Positions 33,356 to 47,445 of a stretch of 64,000 nucleotides of DNA are shown piece after piece. The position numbers and the translations under genes are program-made. The DNA is from Paralichthys olivaceus (taxonomy: Eukaryota; Chordata; Actinopteri; Pleuronectiformes; Paralichthyidae). The notes beneath the pieces were generated by a model. It saw only the letters and a program-made list of their open reading frames with translations, made no database searches and had not been told where the DNA came from. The stretch covers positions 7,886,501-7,950,500 of the forward strand of contig NC_091113.1 of NCBI RefSeq assembly GCF_024713975.1, in the 5' to 3' direction. How positions within the stretch are numbered: the stretch's first letter is position 1; every line of letters starts with the position of its first letter.

Positions 33356-36255
33356 GCCATACTGAGACTTGTACTCTTAGACTTAGATTTTAGCTTTAGA
33401 CTCAGTAGTTGAGATGCCTTCATCTGTCTTTGTTGTCTGTGCAATAGTGTTCCCTTCACAACAAATGCAAAGCCTTAAAAGTTCACATACAGTATAGTAT
33501 GAACATCTTTAAAAAATGAAGAAACATAGTTTTCTTTTGGGTCTGTGTGGACATCAGAATACGTTCTGCTCCAACACTGACTCTGCTTATCTCAGTAGAC
33601 TTGAGATTAACTGGTCTGCTGCCTTTAGGAAACTGAAGCCATGTCTGCTTTGTAGCACTGATGTGAGGGGAAGGTCCTCTGTCAGAGAGTTATTAAACCA
33701 AGTGATCGCAGTATATACAGACGGGCGACAAATTAAAGGAAAAGCCCGGAAACAGGACGACATCCACATGAACGGGAACTGAATCCTGTGCTTTGAAATC
33801 AACGGTCACCAGATTTCAACCCCACATCACCCAGGGAGGGAATATGCTTTGGCAGAATGTTGTTCAAGCGTCCAGCAGAGCTCCAGAGATTCAATACCAA
33901 GGCTCCGTGAAGCCGCTCTGGTGCCGCTTGGCCTTGAGTTTCTCCCCCGTCTGTATTTCACACATGTAACCGTAGAGTAGTAATGCAATAGACATGACAG
34001 GATTATGTTTAAAAAAATAATAACAAAGTGTATTTTCTTGACTCACAACCAACATGACATCCTGTAAATGTGACCTGTTTCACTGTGTGTGCCACCGTGT
34101 TCTCAACAAACTGGATCAATGGTTCTATTTTCTTCTTAATGTGTTTAAACATGTGAAGTGATCCTACTGACGCCATTAAGTTGCCAAAGAGGTCGTGCAT
34201 ATGTGACGTCATGTGATTATCAGGCACTTTAAGATATTTTAATGTGAAGATGTGAATGAATACGTGTAAAACATAGAGGACTGGTTAATAAGTATTGTGT
34301 GTGTGTAGAGAGAAAACGTGATATGGTTTCAGTGACACATCTGAAGCCGTCTCATTTGTTCTGCGTGTTTGAGCTCGATATCATAGCAATAGTTAACGTG
34401 TAAAGTGACCAGAGCTAGTTTATAAGTAAGATACAGTCCAGTGGTGACTAGGCGAGGCAAACCACTGTGTTCCAATGTACATGAGTGCTTTCTATTTGCA
34501 CGTAGAGGTAGAATGAGGGTAGTGATGTATTGTATTGTAGGTACTTTGTGCAATAACTTAAGTGCAGTGTGGGTGTATGTGCAATTTACCACATCAATTC
34601 ATTAGATGCATGGAGCTGATATGTAATATACGGTTGCTATTTTTGATATTTGATATTTCAGAAACAACAGAGTGATGTTATAAGAATTATTGCAATCTGC
34701 ATGCATGCTGGTTTGGTCAAAGTGTACCGTGACTTCAATTGTGGGTCTTCTTTCAGTCTGTGGTTCGTGTTGCAGCAAATCGAACCCTCGTGGTGAAAGT
34801 GTGATACTTGGCGTCCCGTGTCCAGACGATGACATTTACTGTGTGTTTGTTACGTATTCGTATGCATCATCAGCCAAAGTGAATGTGAACCACGTCGATG
34901 GTTTCAAAATCCACACATGCATGTTTATTCTTACATACTAAATGTATTTTTATATGTCCACATAAAGAGTTTTAATAATCATATAGAAAATATGGTTTAT
35001 GCGTATAACAATGATGCCTTAAATGACAGTGTTGCAAACTGTTACAGATGTAAGATTCTATAAATGTTTAATGTTGATTTGATCGACTTGGTGTTTGCTG
35101 TCTAATCAGAGTGATACATGTAAATGAATGTAATATTTGTCGGGTGTAACTCAGTGGAATTTCCCCATTTCTCTCGTTCATATTCTATCTATAGTATTAA
35201 TGTGCACTGATAATAAAGTTACACTTATCTTGACATCCACATCACTACACCTAATGTGTAACACATCATTAAATCATTAAATATTTCATGAATGTTTGGT
35301 AGAAACTTTAATGTATTTTTTAGGTTATGAATATATTTTGCTGATAAATCAACTCTGTTCAGTTCAGTGTAGAAAATGACTTTTACCCTTTGACTTCCAA
35401 ATAAAAAGGGGAATAAATACTGAGAAACATATGATATGTGGTATAATCATGTGGACCTTTACATTTCTTTTTCCTTTTGGTCGGTGGTGTAATGTCCTGG
35501 AACGTATCTGTTCTATGTTCATGTGCAACTAAAATAAAGTATTCAATTCAATATTTAGCTGATAGAAGACAATGCCATTTTAAGCTGTAATAGAACTGTT
35601 GTGAACCTCAAATTGATAATTACAACCAGAAATAAAATAAACTTTAAACTATCATGTCTCTTATGTCAGTATTTTTTCTTTTTTAATTTGAAACCCTTTT
35701 TAGCTATGATTCCCAAATCTGTTTTTTGGCGTAGTTCAGTATGTTGACTGTCAGACATTACAGAAAAAATCAGGTGCCGTGTTGTTGTCTTAGGTTGTTG
35801 TTATATGATGGATTCAGAGCTACGGTTAAAACAGAACATCCTTTAAGTGCTTTTCTAAATCTACATTCTGATGTTAATGGAGAACAACCTGATACCTTCC
35901 AGCCTGCTTCATTTTGTTGGCCTGTCATCTGTGATCCATGTTGTCCATGCAGTAATCAGTGTATCTAATGTAATAATAATATATATATATATAAATATAT
36001 AAATATTCTTAACTTAGACATGAGTAGATCCAAAATGTAATGTTAACTTTAAATGTGAAATGGTAAATATTAACTGCAGAGCTGATATTTCACTCTGTTT
36101 AATTTCTTGGCATTTACTTAAAAGTGACTCATCTGAATGAGTTGAGTAAAACATTGCACAACAACAGAGTTCCTGATGTTTTCTGATGCTGGGAACGTTT
36201 GTTCACATCAGAAATGGTTGTTAATGGCAAAATAAACAGAAATCCTGTCACATCC
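33356..36255 (+). other. chat 3' untranslated region and downstream sequence
   Basis: No gene supported. AATAAA hexamers lie at 35212-35217 and 35533-35538, with another cluster at about 35632. The first would give a 3' UTR of about 1.9 kb. Confidence 0.45.
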
Positions 36256-36537
36256 TGTTACAGCTGTATGTGTTTCCTGTACTGTGCCCCTCTCCTCCAG
36301 CTCCACCCTGATTAAACCAATCAGTCATCAATGAGGGGCACCTGGTCTGTGGCTTGAGGTTCTTTAAAAACTCCTGTGTCAGGATCAGAAGGGAGGCTTC
36401 CAGTGTGGGGACTGCTGGGCCTCAGCTTAGCGTTTTAACATTGTGTGTATTGTATTGTTTGATGATAAATCTCATGGTTCTGCTGTTTTAAAAGCTTCTG
36501 ATCTTGATTCGTATCAGTGGTGGTCAGTGATTTTACA
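36256..36537 (+). repeat. Left long terminal repeat (about 282 bp)
   Basis: TGTTACAGCTGTATG...GATTTTACA, paired with the copy at 37576. It contains TTCTTTAAAAACTCC (TATA-like) followed about 115 bp later by GATAAATC, a promoter-to-poly(A) layout typical of an LTR. Confidence 0.7.
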
Positions 36538-37575
36538 TCGCCTCGTAGGGCCACATAATCGTGGGGCATAACAATTGCGTGCTCGTCCAGCATAGAACAT
36601 CCATGAGGTGAAGTAAATGTTTGTGTACATTGTCTGTAATCGACTTTGTTTAAGTGAATGGATCGTCTTTAGATCACTTGTGGTTGTTGCTATGTGCAAA
36701 TGGTTTTCACTGGGTGCTGTGTTCCTTGCTGGGTGTTTGAGACCATCCTAATTATTTAGACTCTGGACAGACTTGAGTCTGCTGTTCACTGACTGAGTTA
36801 AACGTTTAAAGAAGCCTCCTGGGGAGCCACTGAAGACGAGCTAGGCTAGTTAACCATCTTGTTAGGCAGATAGGGGTCGGGATGCCTCAGCACTTTGTGA
36901 TCTCTTGTGCAATTACTCTATTTTGTTTGGTCCCTGTCTGTGATTGATGCTTTTGATTCCAGTAACGTGTGTGTGAGACCTTTTTGTGTTGTGGTAACTG
37001 CTCTCTGCATTTGTTGAATCACTTCTTGGTTGCATAGTTTGTTCACTTATGTGCTACTGTTGTGTTGAATTGCAGCTATGCAGAATTGTTGCGACCTGTT
37101 GGTGTGGGATGTAGTCAAGGAAGATAGCGTAACATTTGTTCTGTGATTTGTCCACCTCATGGTGGTGGCCATTTTGTGTAAGGTGAGAGTGGCATCCACT
37201 TGTATGGCTACTTGTGTGCCTGCTGCTCACTTTTAATCCAGCAACAGTAATTAGTTGGCCCTCCTAATTGTTTGTGCAACCAGCAGCAGTCCCTCATTTG
37301 CATTTTGCTGCATTAAATGCAAATTTACATCAGGGTTAGGTTTGAAGTCTTGTGTGCTGAGATACATAAACATATATAAATGCAGTCAGCATCGGCCCAC
37401 ATGCTAAGAAAAAATGGTGTTCAGAGTTTTGCAGATGGTTTCTGATGTACATCAATCTGACTTGCTAACATACAGCCTCAGTAATTGTAAAATGCATTAC
37501 AATGAATAAATAGAATGCAGTTCTTAATTAGTGAATTTGGATTTAACTATTGATTTACTGTTTTAAGGGTGGGGG

Positions 37576-37866
37576 GGTTACAGCTGTATGTGTTTCCTGT
37601 ACTGTGTCCCTGTTTTTCTCTTGTCTCTCCTCTAGCTCCACCCTGATTAAATCAGTCATCAATGAGGGGCACCTGGTCTGTGGCTTGAGGTTCTTTAAAA
37701 ACTCCTGTCAGGATCAGAAGGGGGCTTCCAGTGTGGGGACTGCTGTGCCTCAGCTTAGCATTTTAACATTGTGTGTATTGTATTGTTTGATAATAAATCC
37801 AATGGTTCTGCTGTTTTAAAAGCTTTCTGATCTTGATTCTTATCAGTGGTGGTCAGTTATTTTACA
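37576..37866 (+). repeat. Right long terminal repeat (about 291 bp)
   Basis: Same sequence as 36256-36537 with scattered substitutions, a small insertion (TTTTTCTCTTGTC region) and short deletions. It ends TTATTTTACA. Confidence 0.7.
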
Positions 37867-40800
37867 TGTTCTCCTCATGGGGTGTAAGACATCCTGACTC
37901 ATTAAGCAAACAAGAACAAATCAACTCCAACATATTAACATGTCCAAACACAGTGCTAAACTAACACTGTTGTAAAGTAAACCCTTCCCATGATGATCAG
38001 GCTTGAACTGGAACAACCGGGCTCATTTTTGCGATGCCTTGTCTGTTTTGCAGCACGGCCACCTCTCCAGCACACTCCCAACAGATGGCATTGTTCCGCT
38101 GGCATCTGATAAGGTCTTCAGGGAGAGACCCAAATTTAATTCTCCATCGGTTAAACCACTGAACCAAGTTGACGAAGTGCCCAAAAAACATTAAACATTT
38201 AGTCAAGCTTCAGTGAACTGGGCCAATGAAAATAAATCCTGTTAGACTCAGACAGATTAAAAGAAATGGTTCAGTGTGTTAGTGGTAACAAACTGTCAAG
38301 TTCTACTGGCTTGTTATCATCTCTGAAATCAATGGCTTCGGGCTTAGTTACAATATCACTGCTGATCTAAGAGGCTGGTTGAACTAGATTTACATAGATA
38401 TGATTTTTACCTAAGCAATTTGACAATTCAGCACATCAATTTGGACAAATAAGAGCCACTTAACCCAGCTTCTTTCAACAACCTTCTGGATATCAATGCT
38501 CAGACATTTAGTGTTGCCCTCAGATCGTCACATGAACGAATCAAGAGTCCAAAAAAGCTAGAGAGAAAAGTTCAGAACCTGCCTCCATCCTCACATCTGT
38601 GCCATCATGGTCTAAATGTCAGATCATGTCTCACAAATAGCTGCTAATTTGCCAGTTACATGGGGAAAGCAGGGTTTTCAGAAGCTATCTGACTGGGTGA
38701 CAAATATTTCTGAGTGATTATACTGGGCCTTTAAGTCACTGTGTAAAGTTTAAGAGAAGGTTGAACAGATTAACTGTTGTCACCATAACAACAGAAGCAT
38801 CTATAGAGAAGTGTGGTGATCTCACTCGCCATCTTGTCCTTTTCTTGTTAAAAAGACTCCAAGATACTTGAAGCTCCTCATTGGGGTAGAACTTAACTCA
38901 AAGGCCATCCTCTAATGAACCCAACATAACTGAATCAGTGGCAAACAGAACACTCAACTTCTCTGCTTTGTCAGTGACTCTGTGAATTTTAGAAACAAAA
39001 GCTGAGACAAGACATAACAAAAGTTGATCCCAACGCCCACAGTGAAACTTGCTTTACTGATGTTAGGAACAAAGCTGGATGGCTTGAAACAACAAATTAT
39101 TTATTTTGTCATGATCGTGAAGTAAATACTGTGTGGGATGTGTCCTTACATGTAACTGGCCAATACAGAGCCTCATCAGATTAGTATTACAGTATTACGA
39201 GTCCATGATAACTAACTGATAGAGAATATACTATTTTAAATTCGATATATACTGATTTAATATACTATAATATAATGATTTCTCACTGACATATATGAAT
39301 ATAATTATAGGAAACCTAAATCCTAAACCTCATGAACACAAATGTTTCCTTTTATTTGTCCAGACTGAACTAATATGTTAAAGACCACTGTGAGGAAAAC
39401 ACACCTCACAGGTCTAATGCTGCCTGTCCAGCCCCGAGTCTATTGATAGAACATGATGCTTGGAACATCTAAAGCCAATGCCGGAGGCGACCGGTGCTTT
39501 CACTGCGTGAGAAGAAGCTAGTGACGGGGTTTGGCGTTGAGATCAATGGCGGAAGCCCACCTGGAGATGGATGATGGCTGAATATTACCGCTACTAAGTG
39601 TCAGCCACGCTGCAGATGGAGACCGGGCTTCACCTGCTGGCTGCTATCGACTGGATAGGGGAGCAGGGGGGAGCAGAGCTGTCCATCCACGTTCTCTCCT
39701 CGCTGCCCACGGGCCTGAGACTGTGAGGAAAGAGAGGCCGCTAAGGCTGAGGATGGAAAGAGCAAAGCAGGGCCAGTGGCTACGCTTTTGCACATAGACG
39801 CTCTCCCTTCATAGGTATTGTGCCTCAGTAGGATGCGTTCTGATGAGATCCACCGTCACACAACTAGAAACTTCTGATAATCTCAGCAGAAATTGGTACA
39901 AAATGATCGTAGGCTTCAGGAACATGATTTGAGTTTGTAAAATAGTGAAACACAGAACAGCAAATAGACTTTAAAAGTATGAACAGCTCTTTATAAAAAG
40001 CACAGGAGCGATCCAATAAAAAGTTAGATTTCTGTCTCCACAGCTGACCAGTCTCCAAAACCCACGAGCCTATCAGGTCTCACAAATCATGTGCTGTAAT
40101 CACTAATCACTGTGTCGTCCTAATGAGCCTCTGTAATTGAACATGTGCACATGAATCAAAACTAACAGCTACTAGATTACAGCCCGACTCCATCCCGCAG
40201 CCAATTAGTTACACTGAACCTGTCATCCAAATGGGTTCCCCCGCACTATTAGCTAATTCAGAAGCAACAAGCAATGATGCGGCCATATTTGAAAATGAAA
40301 CCAGGGTTGACATTTTCCCTCCAAAATGGAACAGAAAACCAAAAGAAATGTCCCAGTGTCCTGAGCTTGAGTTTTGGCATTTAAGTGGAAATTCAAAGAC
40401 ACTTCCACTGCCATTCTTAAAATCTTTCAATTAAGACTGAGTCTATATTTTAGCTGTCTGTTTTCACTCACAAAGGAATTCTGATAATGGGCATTCTGGC
40501 ATTTATGAGGGAGCTGCTCCCAGGTCAGAGGCTTCACTTACACACCATCTTGGAGCCTAATTGGGCAAGAAGAGAAGCCCTATTAAATAATACTCCACTG
40601 TGTAGTATATGACAAGAGCTGAAAGAAAGTACCTCCATGGAACCTGTCCCATTTAAGTTAGATGTAGATAAAAGCAATGATTCTGCTGTGACAGGACCAT
40701 GTGTATTTTAGCTTCATATAGTAACTGAGTGCTTTCCATCATTACCTTCTGACAAGGGGGGAAAAATTCAGAAATAAGAAGTTATTTCCATTATATAAAA

Positions 40801-43800
40801 GAAGAATTTCTAAAATACACCATGGGCTGTTCATATGAGAATTGTGGTGTAATAATATCAGAGGCATAGCAATTAATCCTGGAACAAAATATTAAAATGA
40901 CTGCGGTCATAATCACACATTGTTGCATATCACCGCTGTAGAATAGACAACTTCAAGCTCTTTACTTCAGCACCTGTCAACAGTCTCTTCAGTTGTTTTG
41001 ATATGTTATAATGAGGCTCTGCTGGATGACGTGTCGCCCATTTATCTCAAGCTAGACTGCATCAAATTTCTTTTCCTATTTACTCCCCCATTCAGCAGCA
41101 GGTACTTGTTTTCTCACGGTTTTCTAAACAATGATCCATCCCCGGGCTGCATATCAGCCACAACACAAGCCATGCTACTGTAAACGGCCGTACCTAAACA
41201 TTGTTGGCAACGTATGATTCATTTTGTGATTGGAAGATCAATAACCAATTTGAAGATGACCTGGTAGAGAGGATCCAGATTGCGGGGGCCGTGCTTCGAA
41301 GTGCAACGTAAATCTCGGGGTGGTGGATGTGCGTCTCGGCCCTGCCACCGCTCCTGCTCCAGGGAATGATTTATGCCTCGGTCCGGCGACATGTCCTGTA
41401 GTGGTTGGACTCTCATCGAACGGCCGGGGGCTAATTTGTGTGGCCTCTGTGAAAGAGGTTGGTGAGTGAATGGTGGGGATGGTAAGTGAAAGGGTCGGGG
41501 TGTTACAGTTAAAGAAAGTGCAGAAAGTCGTGATTGGAGAGGAGGAAAACAACCTCAGCCATCATCAATCATTAGCTTTATCGCCAAAATCATTATCATA
41601 AGCACACAGCGCGGCTCACGAGGACATAAAGGACGTCTCTCGGGCACAAACATGCAAGAAATGAACAGAAATAAACAAAGAGAGAAGGAAAGTCCAAGAC
41701 TGGATGTGAGTTAAGGCTCTGGAAGGTAAATGGTTGTGCCAGGCCATCATCTTAAGACCAGAGTCAATCATCCAGAGAAGAACCGCAAAGAGACAATTGC
41801 TTAAATGCCCTCCTTGCATCGGAGTAACAACCGCTCGTCCGCTTACATGGCCTCCTCAGTTCAGCATGAGAGCCACTTGCATAAGTGCCAAATGTGAATG
41901 GATTCAAGGCGACAGGAGGGAGAAAAGTTAGATGGAGGGAACTCATTAGGAGCGCTGCACTCTCCTCACTAAGCCAGTCTCGGTAACGTGGAGGAATTTG
42001 TGAACTGGCCATGAGTTGTGAAGGATATCTCTCAATGCTTGACAAGTGAAAAGTGCCACCAGGAAGCTAATAGCTATACTGTCATGAGTGCAAATAAAAA
42101 GGCATGAGTTTGCATGCGTGTAGCCTTTGTGGCTCTGGTCATGTGAGACACACTCTTTGCAAATGGCAATTCCCTCACCCCCCGAGTTCCCCCCCGACAG
42201 ATCTGCTCTGCTGCTGGGCCAGATGTGAGATGGAGGGATTGTCGGTGTTATAGGAAGAGGGGTTGACTGAGGAGAAAAGGAGCACAAAAAAAAAAGGTGT
42301 GCTTCGCTAAGTGCTCAGCTCCCAGGTGGCTATTTGTCCCAGTAATATTGTCCCTGTGGAGCAGAGCTGTGTGAGGTGGAGAGGAGATGAACAGCGGCAC
42401 GCACTGAGCAGCAGCAGCTTCCTGGAGCCCACAGCTGCCGGCAGCTCCATCACTCTCACGACTCCAGTAACTAAACCACACTCCATGGAGCGACGCCCGC
42501 TTCCTGACTCCGCAAATTGCAGTGACCCGTCATGAGGAACGGCTTCAACAGATGGGTGAATGGAGGTGTGTTCATTTGAGTGTTTGGTGGAAAAACAAAC
42601 AGACAAAGCCTATTTTGATGCTCAAGTGCTTCTTGTCTCTGGTTTAAAGGGACACAGAGACTTTTTAAAGCTTCTATAATAAATCTGTCTCACTTTTATG
42701 TGACATATATATATATATATTATTTTTTTTATTTTTTTTTACCAAAGTGTGGTTTAAGGATGCAGTAAAAGTCTTATGACATAATTAGGTACTTATGTGT
42801 CAGTACGACTGACTCTTTGCATTTACATTCGACCTCATTGGAAAAACATAGTTATGCACTATACATTTAAGTGTTCTATTAGTTGTGCATTAAACTTTGT
42901 CAACTTACTCTCACTTACAATTATTCCATTAAAAGTTGCTGCTCATATTGAAACTAAACATGCAGGAGAACTACATAATCCTCTGTCACCCACAGAGCCC
43001 TTCCTGCAATCTAAACTAAGAGAGATGAATGATTTTGGTGACTTGAAGAAAACAACACAGCTGAAGTATACATAAAGGACCATAGGGGAACACACACCAT
43101 ACGATCAGCAAACACATTACGCTGCATAGTTCACAGGGGAGTTCCCTCTGAAATTAACTTAATCCTTCCACAAAGGGATAATATGAGAAATAAGATTAGA
43201 GGCATTAGGAATTTAACGGGCCGCACAGCTGTGAAGTCATACTGTCTGGCCACCTTTCACTCTCAGGCGTAACTCGTGTGCTTTCTGTATGCTGTTGAGC
43301 TCATTTGTGTTTATTTACTTCCAGGGGGCTGTGAAGGTAGACGAGGGAACAGCAGAAGAGAAGTGAGCCGGAGCTGTGAAGTAATGGCTCAGTTTTTAAT
43401 GAGCGGCTGGGGACCGCAATATCTGGTGACAGAGAGGGGCCCCTCTACCGAGGCTCTGTCACAGTGGAAAGGCTCATCCTAAATCTTGCTCTCATTGCTG
43501 GGACCAGCGCGACAATATGTCACTGCGGAGACGGAACTTCAGGTTTTTATGGGCGCTTGGGTAATTGAACAGCGAGAGGTAAAAAAAAAGATCTAATCCA
43601 CTTACCCGTAAAGGTAGCGTATCAAAACTGAAACTAAATGACTGGTGAGTTGATATTAGTATTCTCTAAACCCAGCCTCCCTCTCTGTTGCCTTTCACTC
43701 GCAGTTTGTCAGAGATGAGTTTGTGTGTTAGCTGCTGGAGTGATGATATGATCTGGGCTACATGTGTCCTGGTGTAAATAAGCCTGTCAGTTTAGCCACT

Positions 43801-45351
43801 AGTTCATATGTAACAGAGGACAGGACTGAGGGATGGTGGCGGTGCCGCTTTATGGCCCCTCACACCAGACTTGTCAGGGAAAGTGGCCCTCGAGACAGCT
43901 CGCATGGGCACGACAAATAGGTTTTGTCTCTGTGGTTTACAATTACCCAATACCGGAGACGGGCTATATAGCATTTTCAGTCTCCGACCTGACTTAGAGA
44001 AATATCATCTGACACAGGCTCACTGTTGCTTTAAAGCAAACACTAAGTCAGAGTTTTCCTTCCGTTCTCAAACGAGGTATTGACATGTGGTGAAAAGATC
44101 TGAAAGTGGTTGAAATGTGAAAGACCATTGTGACCGTCGAGGTGTTTGCGTCACATGATGATACTACTGGACATCTTTGGAGATTTTGCCCACAGAGCAG
44201 AATAGGATCCATTTTTCATCTGAACACAGGAAAAAAAATTGCTCCGCAGAGGACGTGCGCAAACAAATTAGCTATACCTGTAAATGCAAATATTTTCTCA
44301 CAGGCCCAAATCACTTACTCTTTTTTCCCCCCCTGCTTTACATGTGCTTTAATATATTGTGCTGATCATGAATTGAGTATTTGATCATTAATAAGATGTT
44401 AAGCAGAGTGCAGAGATGAAATAATCTATCTGTGTAGTTTTTCGTCTTAATTAGGGGTCATAAATCCCCCGGAGTTATGATACGTGCAATCACTTTTGCA
44501 TGTCTCATTTATGTTTTGATTAAAAAGGATGTCTCTGCGAGGACTGGAGGGCTCTCACAGATGAAATCCAATTAACATTCAGTAAAAAGGCCCAGCAGGG
44601 ATTCACTCTCTAACCAGGAAATCCTCAACCCCCTGTGCGGCCATGCCAGCGAATAACTGTACTCTCAAAAAACTGTAATTGGAACTTTGTCACAGAAAAA
44701 CCGGCAAATGCAAACAGTTTGGTTCTCTATGAATAACAGAACAGGCACCTTTCTTTTACGCTCCAGAAAAGGAAACAGTTTGGCGTTACGTGCTGTAAGT
44801 CGACACGGTGACAGCTCCACAACAAGCGCAGTGCGTGGCAGAGCCTGGAGGGCCGCTCTGCCAACGCCACTCTGAAGACCACTACAGGCACATGCAGACA
44901 GCTCCCTCCTCTCCACGGACGGACACACACTGAGTCAACCTGTGACATGTGACAGGCCCTCGCCTCCAGTCGCTCTGCTCCGCTATTCCCCACAGTCCAC
45001 TGTCACAGACACTGCACATACATGCAGCAAACAACATATCAAGCACTTTGATATGCGTCAGGAAGAGTTCTGGTTGAGGTTCCTGTTCTCTAATATGAAA
45101 AATCAAAGGGCTGCAGTCAGTTAATGATCACCAGCATTATTCATTAATCTTTTTTTTTTTTAAGGGATAAATTGTGTTTCAAGTTCTGTCCACATCATGA
45201 AAACAATCCTCAGAGCCCAAGATAATCTGTACGGTGCCCTGAGGGCTCAATGCAGCTTAAGAAAAAAGCATGCAAATAAAAATACATGCAAGTGGAGAAA
45301 ACATTTTGCAAGCAATTTGACAACACATTCCGAGCACAAAGAAAACATGTC

Positions 45352-45482
45352 GCAAATACTGACAACATAAGCAAATACTCACAACTCACAATACAACCAA
45401 AGACTCACAACACAAGCAAATAATACTCGCAACATATCCAAATACTCTCAACAGAACTAAATACTCTACACAACCAAATATT
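45352..45482. repeat. Degenerate tandem repeat, about 19-bp unit
   Basis: Around seven imperfect units of the type CCAAATACTCACAACACAA, with some units longer or shorter. Confidence 0.75.
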
Positions 45483-47354
45483 CATCCACGTTCATCACTT
45501 TTTACTGTGCCTTGGAAATACTTGATTATTTGCTTGTTTTTATTTATTGAAGAAGCTTTTCCCCATTTGCATGTGCTGTATCTATTTGCATATGCGTGGG
45601 GCTCTCGGAGCCACCGTGGTATCTTCACATTGTTGGTTTGTCCAACCAACACTGCTTCACCACAAAGATACTCAATTCGCAGTTACATTAAACACAGGAA
45701 GCATCGAAGCATCACACATATTGGATTTCAGGGTATTAAGTGATTTAAGTGATTACTCTCTATGGATGTTGACTAAATACATCTTCTGACTAATTAATGC
45801 ATTGATCAATCATTTCAGTGCAACATCTATGAAATAAAAATAAATATTTACCACATTTTTCTCGCAGATTGCTGCCATGTGTTGGAATCTAATCAAATCC
45901 TGAAAATGATCAAGGCCAAAAGTCAGTTTCCTTTGAAATGTGTGGGAAGCATCTGTCTCTGGCGCATGTGGAATCCGGAGAGAGAGAAAACCGTCTGCTG
46001 CGGCAACATGGCCCAAAGTACCCTAATACCAATATACATCAATCTATATGTCTCATTTTAGCACACCTCCCTTCTGCAAAACATGTTATAGTTTAAAATA
46101 TTTTTCAAGCACAAATAAATATGTGTCCCTCCTGCCCTAATAAGCTTCTAGTGGCACTTTGAAATCTTTGCCAGGAAACGGAATATATTTTTCTCTTTCT
46201 GAAATGATGATGTCTTGTGTGGACAGGGAGCAGATGGTGTTATCTACCTCGTGTGTGGAAGGAGCAACAAGTGTGCAATTAAAGGCCTGAAGAGATGCCT
46301 ACAGTTCAAAACAGATTTAAAAAACAATTCAGCCACATATAGCAAAAATTAAGAGTTCATTTGGAGACTTACATTTGATGCATGGGTTCCTAATATACAG
46401 AACAATGAAATGCTCATGCAGTTTAATGCAGTCAGCAATATGTGGAGTGTGTTTAAATTAACAGCATTTGCATTCACACGTAACAGTAATCATCCTTCCA
46501 CAACTGCCCTTCCAGCATTTTTCACTTCACATGCTGCGGTTACACATCTTACAGAAACAGAGTAAGAATTCGAGACACCGGCTTTCAGATAAGTTCCAAT
46601 GAGAAATGGCGCAACACAAGCAGTTAGCTCGCACATTTTTCTCCCATATATCCTTCAAGGGCTTCTTCTCCACGACGTGCCGTGGCGATCGGGCCACTCC
46701 TTTCTCTTACATGCGAGCAGCGGTGGCCTTGCTCCATCGTTCATTCAAGCTGAGTCAGCATCAATCACGACACTTGAATGATAGATAGGCAATCTAATAA
46801 CACTATAGGAGCAAAAATAACTTCACTCGCTCAATCCTTGACCTTACGGAGGGAGCAGTCAGTTTGGTTAAAAGCCACGGCTATCACATAAAAATTGATT
46901 TTTGTCTTTTGGATCAATTGCAGTGGAAATATTTGAACTAAAATGGCCACAGAAAGCTGTCACTAATAAATAATTGCTATTGTTATGGATTTATACACCG
47001 CCTCTGCCTGCTCTACAGCGGGCCATATTTAAGAGGGTTTGTTTTTTTACTTTCCTGCAGGCTACGGAATAAAAGACAATGCAAGCAGGTTTTCGGAACA
47101 TTAAAGGAACTGCCTTTGGACGAGGAACCACCTCAGCATGTGTAGAGCCAGAGGAGACACACAATTACCATGAAACAATGGCGACTAGGGCACTGCTGAG
47201 GCACCACACAGGACACAGAGGAAGTGCTGAAACATTTAGGTCATGCCGGGTTCAAACACGTTTGCAGATACAGCAGTGTGAGACGAGGACACTTACAGAA
47301 CACACAATTCTATTTAAATTTCAAGGCAAACATCCTGCCTCCAAAAGAACAGTA

Positions 47355-47445
47355 AATGGACTATACTTACACAACTCTTTTCTCTCAAGACGCTTTACAG
47401 TACATGCCACATTCACCTATTCACACAGCGCAACTACGTGCTGCA
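47355..47445 (+). repeat. Fish interspersed repeat fragment
   Basis: ACACAACTCTTTTCTCTCAA, then GACGCTTTACAGTACATGCC, then ACATTCACCTATTCACACAG. This module order is very common in teleost intergenic DNA. It lies inside the open frame 47079-47522, which is therefore not taken as a gene. Confidence 0.5.

Larger units (their letters stand above)
36256..37866 (+). mobile_element. Short LTR-flanked, non-autonomous element (TRIM-like)
   Basis: Two closely similar direct repeats of 282 and 291 bp flank 1,038 bp with no long open frame. A purine-rich tract (AAGGGTGGGGGGG) sits directly before the right repeat, where a polypurine tract belongs. The repeat ends are close to TG...CA. No clear target-site duplication or tRNA primer site was found, so it may be old, or a segmental duplication. 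Confidence 0.6.

Noticed and set aside
40966-40984. TTCAGCACC half RE1 at about 40.97 kb
   Set aside because: No right half-site at either canonical or expanded spacing.
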